Shown piece after piece: positions 61,336-64,000 of a stretch of 64,000 bases of DNA (position 1 is its first letter; each line of letters starts with the position of its first letter). The notes under the pieces are model-generated. The model saw only the letters and a program-made list of their open reading frames with translations. It searched no databases and had not been told where the DNA came from. Location of the stretch: assembly GCA_014529385.2 (NCBI GenBank), contig CM043948.1, positions 78,542,291 through 78,606,290 of the forward strand. Reading direction: 5' to 3'. The position numbers and the translations under genes are program-made. The DNA is from Adiantum capillus-veneris. Taxonomy: Eukaryota; Streptophyta; Polypodiopsida; Polypodiales; Pteridaceae.

Positions 61336-61583
61336 CTTGAAGCACTAAGAAAAAATAGCTACAATCTGCAAAAACCTGCAAATCTGTTGAACCTGCTATC
61401 GTGGTTCCTGTAACGCTTTCTACACTCAACGAGTGTCCACAATCAAGCGTACATACAACCACTTTACTTGTACAGTAAATCTCTGTGTACTGCACTTTGG
61501 AGACCTGTTCAGAAACTTCTCGTGGATTGTGAACGAAGGGATTGTGATGGTCTTGCTCTCTTAGCCTCTCTTGCCTGCACCAG
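61336..61583 (-). other. Copia leader between PBS and gag
   Basis: Untranslated leader of about 250 nt; no ORF. Confidence 0.6.
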
Positions 61584-61595
61584 GCTCTGATACCA
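61584..61595 (-). promoter_or_regulatory. Copia primer-binding site
   Basis: Minus-strand TGGTATCAGAGC directly after the 5' LTR, matching the 3' end of initiator tRNA-Met, the usual Copia primer. Confidence 0.93.
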
Positions 61596-61916
61596 TGTAA
61601 AGAAAGAGGATGCAAGAGAGCTACACAAGACAAGCACAAAGCACACAGAGATGGAAAGCTTCTTCTTCTTCTCCTAGAAAAAAGAGTACAAAATGACTAA
61701 GTGCTAAAACTGAAAAGTAACACATATGTACATGCGGTCACTAAGTGTGAACTCGCTAGAAGCGTACTAAGCTGGCACTATAAGTGTAGTCCAGCTGTAA
61801 AATCGCTGGCAGAGATCTTCCGTGTCGGTCACCTAACGCGCCAGTGAGTAAATGGCGTAAGCGGCCAAGACCCGTAGTGGATGCCAGCTCAAGATGTAGA
61901 GCTCGACATCTCAACA
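61596..61916 (-). repeat. Copia 5' LTR
   Basis: 321 bp, same length as the 3' LTR. It presumably contained the promoter; no unambiguous TATA box was picked by eye. Confidence 0.95.
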
Positions 61917-62112
61917 CAAATTGTATATGAGGTCTTCTATTTAGTGGATATGCTAGAGCCTAGGCATCTAGGTTTAGACAATGGTTTGTTTGGTATTCTC
62001 CAGTTGTCTCACATATTAACCCTCCCATTCAATGAGGAGGATACCCTCCAATATAGATCTGATCCAGATGGAGCTAAGTACTAACTAATATAATATCTTC
62101 CAAGGGATAATG
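61917..62112. repeat. Repeat unit R, copy 6, right part
   Basis: Continues R after the Copia insertion (TTGTATATGAGGTCTTC...), ending ATAATGAG before (GT)n(GA)n. Confidence 0.75.
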
Positions 62113-62116
62113 AGTT

Positions 62117-62153
<37 letters not shown>

Positions 62154-62313
62154 CACACACACACACACACACACACACAGAGAGAGATTAAAGGTTATGT
62201 AGTTGATTCATTGCATTGCATTATACATTATATACATGCACATAAAGGGAGTGTGGCCTATCGCTAATGGGAAACCCGCTTATTTGATTACGAGGTAAGC
62301 AATTTATAAGTAT

Positions 62314-62416
62314 TTAGTTGTGGCAAGAACAGGAGTAGATGTAGATGTTGTAGAAGCAGAAGAGCAAGCAGTTGGCACTGTAAAATTGGTTAGAAAAGGG
62401 GCATGCAAACTTGCTA
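62314..62416 (-). pseudogene. Truncated cysteine-rich peptide gene, copy C3
   Basis: The tail reads SKFACPFSNQFYSANC, then CFYNIYIYSCSCHN. Same 5' junction as the other truncated copies. Confidence 0.75.
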
Positions 62417-62480
62417 GAAGCTCTTGCCCTTAAGGGAGCGGCCGGCTTATTTGATTATGAGGCAAGCAATTTATAAGTAT

Positions 62481-62583
62481 TTAGTTGTGGCAAGAACAGG
62501 AGTAGATGTAGATGTTGTAGAAGCAGAAGATCAAGCAGTTGGCACTGTAACATTGGTTAGAAAAGGGGCATGCAAACTTGCTA
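62481..62583 (-). pseudogene. Truncated cysteine-rich peptide gene, copy C4, in a chimeric 95-codon ORF
   Basis: The tail reads SKFACPFSNQCYSANC, then CFYNIYIYSCSCHN. Unlike the other truncated copies, the frame stays open upstream to an ATG at 62768, fusing antisense LINE-remnant sequence to the tail. No signal peptide results. Probably chance, but it is the only truncated copy with a start. Confidence 0.65.
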
Positions 62584-62928
62584 GAAGCTCTTGTCCTTAA
62601 GGGAGCGAGACTAGGAGCTTCCCTTTGTAGGTTGGGAAACTTATATTGGCTAAAAAGAAAACATCTTTTGATACTTGCCCCAGCTAACGTTAGAAAGAGG
62701 ACACTCTTAAGCATTTGTTCTGGAGTTGTGCTCTCTTTTATAGTTGGTGGGATAATGATGTTGCACATTGGAGAACAGCATGGGAATCAAGGTTACTATG
62801 CCTTTTCTCAAGACAACCACATGCATTTTTGTATTCAGTTCTTTAGGGTTTGGGCTTTATTCTTTATCTAGAATACTAGGAATGTTGCTGCTAACAAAAT
62901 TTTAGAAAATGTAAGTGGAGTTGTATTG

Positions 62929-62972
<44 letters not shown>

Positions 62973-62988
62973 GGCTATACATATACAC

Positions 62989-62994
62989 TTTATT
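62989..62994 (-). terminator. Poly(A) signal of the cysteine-rich peptide gene
   Basis: Minus-strand AATAAA about 59 nt beyond the stop codon (63053), just before the (GA)n tract. The same signal survives in the decayed copy at 39468-39473. Confidence 0.65.
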
Positions 62995-63052
62995 GCATTA
63001 CAATATTTCTCATGAGGGCCACGAGGGGCAGCCCATTACATAATAAAAGGAG

Positions 63053-63409
63053 CTAGTTGTGGCAAGAGCAGGAGCAGACGTTGATGTTGCAGGAGCAGAA
63101 GCGCCAGCGGCTGGCACTGCAAAATTGGTTGGAGCAGGGGCACGCAAACTTGCTGGCCGAGAATAGGTCGCCCTCTCCGTGAGCCGCCATGTGCGCCTGC
63201 AGGCTCAGCGACGACGTGGCCACCTGGCTCTGCTCGTCGATGGTTCCCACGAAGTCAGGCCTCATCTGGCTGCTGCTTCTCTTTGCCTCCGTTACATGCT
63301 CCGCAGGAGCCCTGGCGCTTGCGGTCACAGAATGGGCAGCCACAGCGAGTGCCAGTAGAAGGAGCACCGTCATGAGCTTGACGAAGACAGCTAGCGGGGC
63401 AGATGCCAT
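63053..63409 (-). CDS. Small secreted cysteine-rich peptide (CXC-rich tail)
   Basis: 118 codons, ATG to stop, uninterrupted and apparently intronless. Residues 1-32 are a classic signal peptide (MASAPLAVFVKLMTVLLLLA then LAVAAHS). Residues 33-85 are a hydrophilic, cysteine-free middle with KRSSSQMRPDFVGTIDEQSQ, possibly a propeptide. The last 29 residues hold eight Cys as C-x-C-x4-C-x7-C-x-C-x4-C-x-C-x-C, ending CSCSCHN. The signal peptide implies secretion. The clustered CXC recalls metallothioneins, and the layout recalls secreted defence or signalling peptides, but I recognise no family and assign no function. GC content is higher than in surrounding repeats. TATA box and poly(A) signal flank it. 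Five defective relatives lie in the window. Confidence 0.8.
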   Translation of the reverse strand: MASAPLAVFVKLMTVLLLLALAVAAHSVTASARAPAEHVTEAKRSSSQMRPDFVGTIDEQSQVATSSLSLQAHMAAHGEGDLFSASKFACPCSNQFCSASRWRFCSCNINVCSCSCHN

Positions 63410-63500
63410 GATAGTTGTATGAGGATAAAGCTTGAAGCTCTTGTCCTTAAGGCAGGCAGCGAGTGAATTTTGGTGATCGTAGTCTTGGCTGATAGGGGGA

Positions 63501-63510
63501 TTTTATAGAT
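63501..63510 (-). promoter_or_regulatory. TATA box of the cysteine-rich peptide gene
   Basis: Minus-strand ATCTATAAAA about 95 nt upstream of the ATG, implying a transcription start near 63475 and a 5' UTR of about 65 nt containing ACAAGAGCTTC, the word retained at the junction of all truncated copies. Confidence 0.65.
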
Positions 63511-63839
63511 GTCCGGTGCAGGAAACGCTCTGTAGACTTTATTGAGTGGGGGTCTCAGCACGCGTCGTATTGACCTGCGTGCGCCACCTTGGCACATGCC
63601 ATTTCTCTCTACACTTTTATCGCGCCTCCTGGCCACTGTCCACACACAGTTTACAAGGTGCTGATGAGAGACGAGGAGGCCCCTCGCGGCGGCCAAATTC
63701 ACCAAGAGAAAGTGCGCCCACTTTCTCTAATTAGTACAGTTGCACTGCATAGATTACAACACGTTTAATGCGCTCAAGTCTACGAGCTTGCACGGCTCTT
63801 GACTCTTTTCGACCAACTTTTAACAAAATGTGTGTACAA
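63511..63839. other. Upstream region of the cysteine-rich peptide gene
   Basis: A GC-rich promoter-proximal stretch. ORFs on both strands here have no recognisable features and overlap the presumed promoter. No partner at the homologous position of the duplicated segment (39746-40140 is unrelated). Confidence 0.4.
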
Positions 63840-64000
63840 AGTGCACTTGCACCCCGAGTTCTGATCTAATACCTCTCGCTTGAATTTTGGTGGCCGTCGA
63901 CAAAGCCCCCCCATAGCACCTTCCACAGAAAACCTTCAACCAGAGAGGCCACTGTGGAATCCAGATGCTATTTGCTATCGCCACCTATTTCAATTCATGA
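63840..64000. repeat. Segment duplicated at 40145-40310
   Basis: Near-identical over about 160 bp to the window edge (GAATCCAGATGCTATTTGC in both). With the C unit and gene copies it shows that about 38.7-40.3 kb and 62.1-64.0 kb are diverged duplicates. Confidence 0.85.

Larger units (their letters stand above)
56753..61916 (-). mobile_element. Near-complete Copia (Ty1-type) LTR retrotransposon
   Basis: Two 321-bp LTRs (56753-57073 and 61596-61916) begin TGTAAAG and end CAACA on the plus strand. CAAAT lies immediately outside both ends (56748-56752 and 61917-61921). By hand the LTRs differ at about 13 of 321 positions (4%). PBS and PPT are present at the expected inner edges. One reading frame of 1,430 codons (61335-57046) encodes gag, protease, integrase, RT and RNase H with only three stops. 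It is inserted in an R copy; intact R copies at about 48500 and 56295 show the empty site. Confidence 0.97.
62113..62934. repeat. Repeat unit C, copy 3, with an internal duplication
   Basis: (GT)n(GA)n(CA)n(GA)n to 62187, then C sequence. A block of about 167 bp (62277-62443 and 62444-62610) is repeated, so two truncated cysteine-rich tails occur here. Plus strand 62640-62900 holds the LINE zinc-motif remnant. Closes at (GA)n 62935-62971. Confidence 0.8.

Overview
The window looks like nuclear DNA of a land plant with a large, repeat-rich genome. A fern or other seed-free plant is only a tentative guess, based on the mix of elements and the density of (GA)n and (GT)n tracts. I see no rRNA, no intact tRNA, no organellar block and no CRISPR. 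Nearly all coding potential is transposable-element derived. The one convincing host-type gene is a small secreted cysteine-rich peptide at 63053-63409 (minus), with its own TATA box and poly(A) signal.

Layout. 1-1526: unidentified minus-strand coding remnants around a palindrome-bearing tandem repeat. 1807-8138: a CACTA DNA transposon with TIRs and a TCT target duplication. It carries decayed TNP1-like (Transposase_24) and DUF4216 genes, lacks a DDE core, and holds three captured exons of a heavy-metal-associated (HMA/HIPP-like) gene. 9079-20144: a degenerate minus-strand Gypsy element with two integrase zinc-binding modules and a second protease-like domain after integrase; its leader holds more of the palindromic repeat. 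20216-26997: a plus-strand L1-type LINE, bounded by a 15-bp target duplication, nested just upstream of the Gypsy primer-binding site. 28000-48700: a mosaic of duplicated non-coding blocks (here called S, R and C). A second CACTA (31443-36868) is nested in an R block and carries a 173-bp satellite with a six-monomer higher-order period of about 1,038 bp.

48700-64000: C blocks with truncated cysteine-rich-gene copies. A Penelope-like reverse-transcriptase element (49604-55260, minus) is flanked by roughly 0.8-kb direct repeats that look like pseudo-LTRs carrying a promoter, ATG and splice donor. A near-complete Copia element (56753-61916, minus) has 321-bp LTRs, a CAAAT target duplication, PBS and PPT, and is nested in another R block. 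The window ends with the intact cysteine-rich gene and its surrounding segmental duplication.

Nesting gives a relative history. S, R and C blocks multiplied first, apparently often joining at microsatellites. CACTA-2 and the Copia element then landed in R copies, and uninterrupted R copies elsewhere in the window serve as empty-site controls. All identifications are by eye from motifs; no database or alignment program was used.
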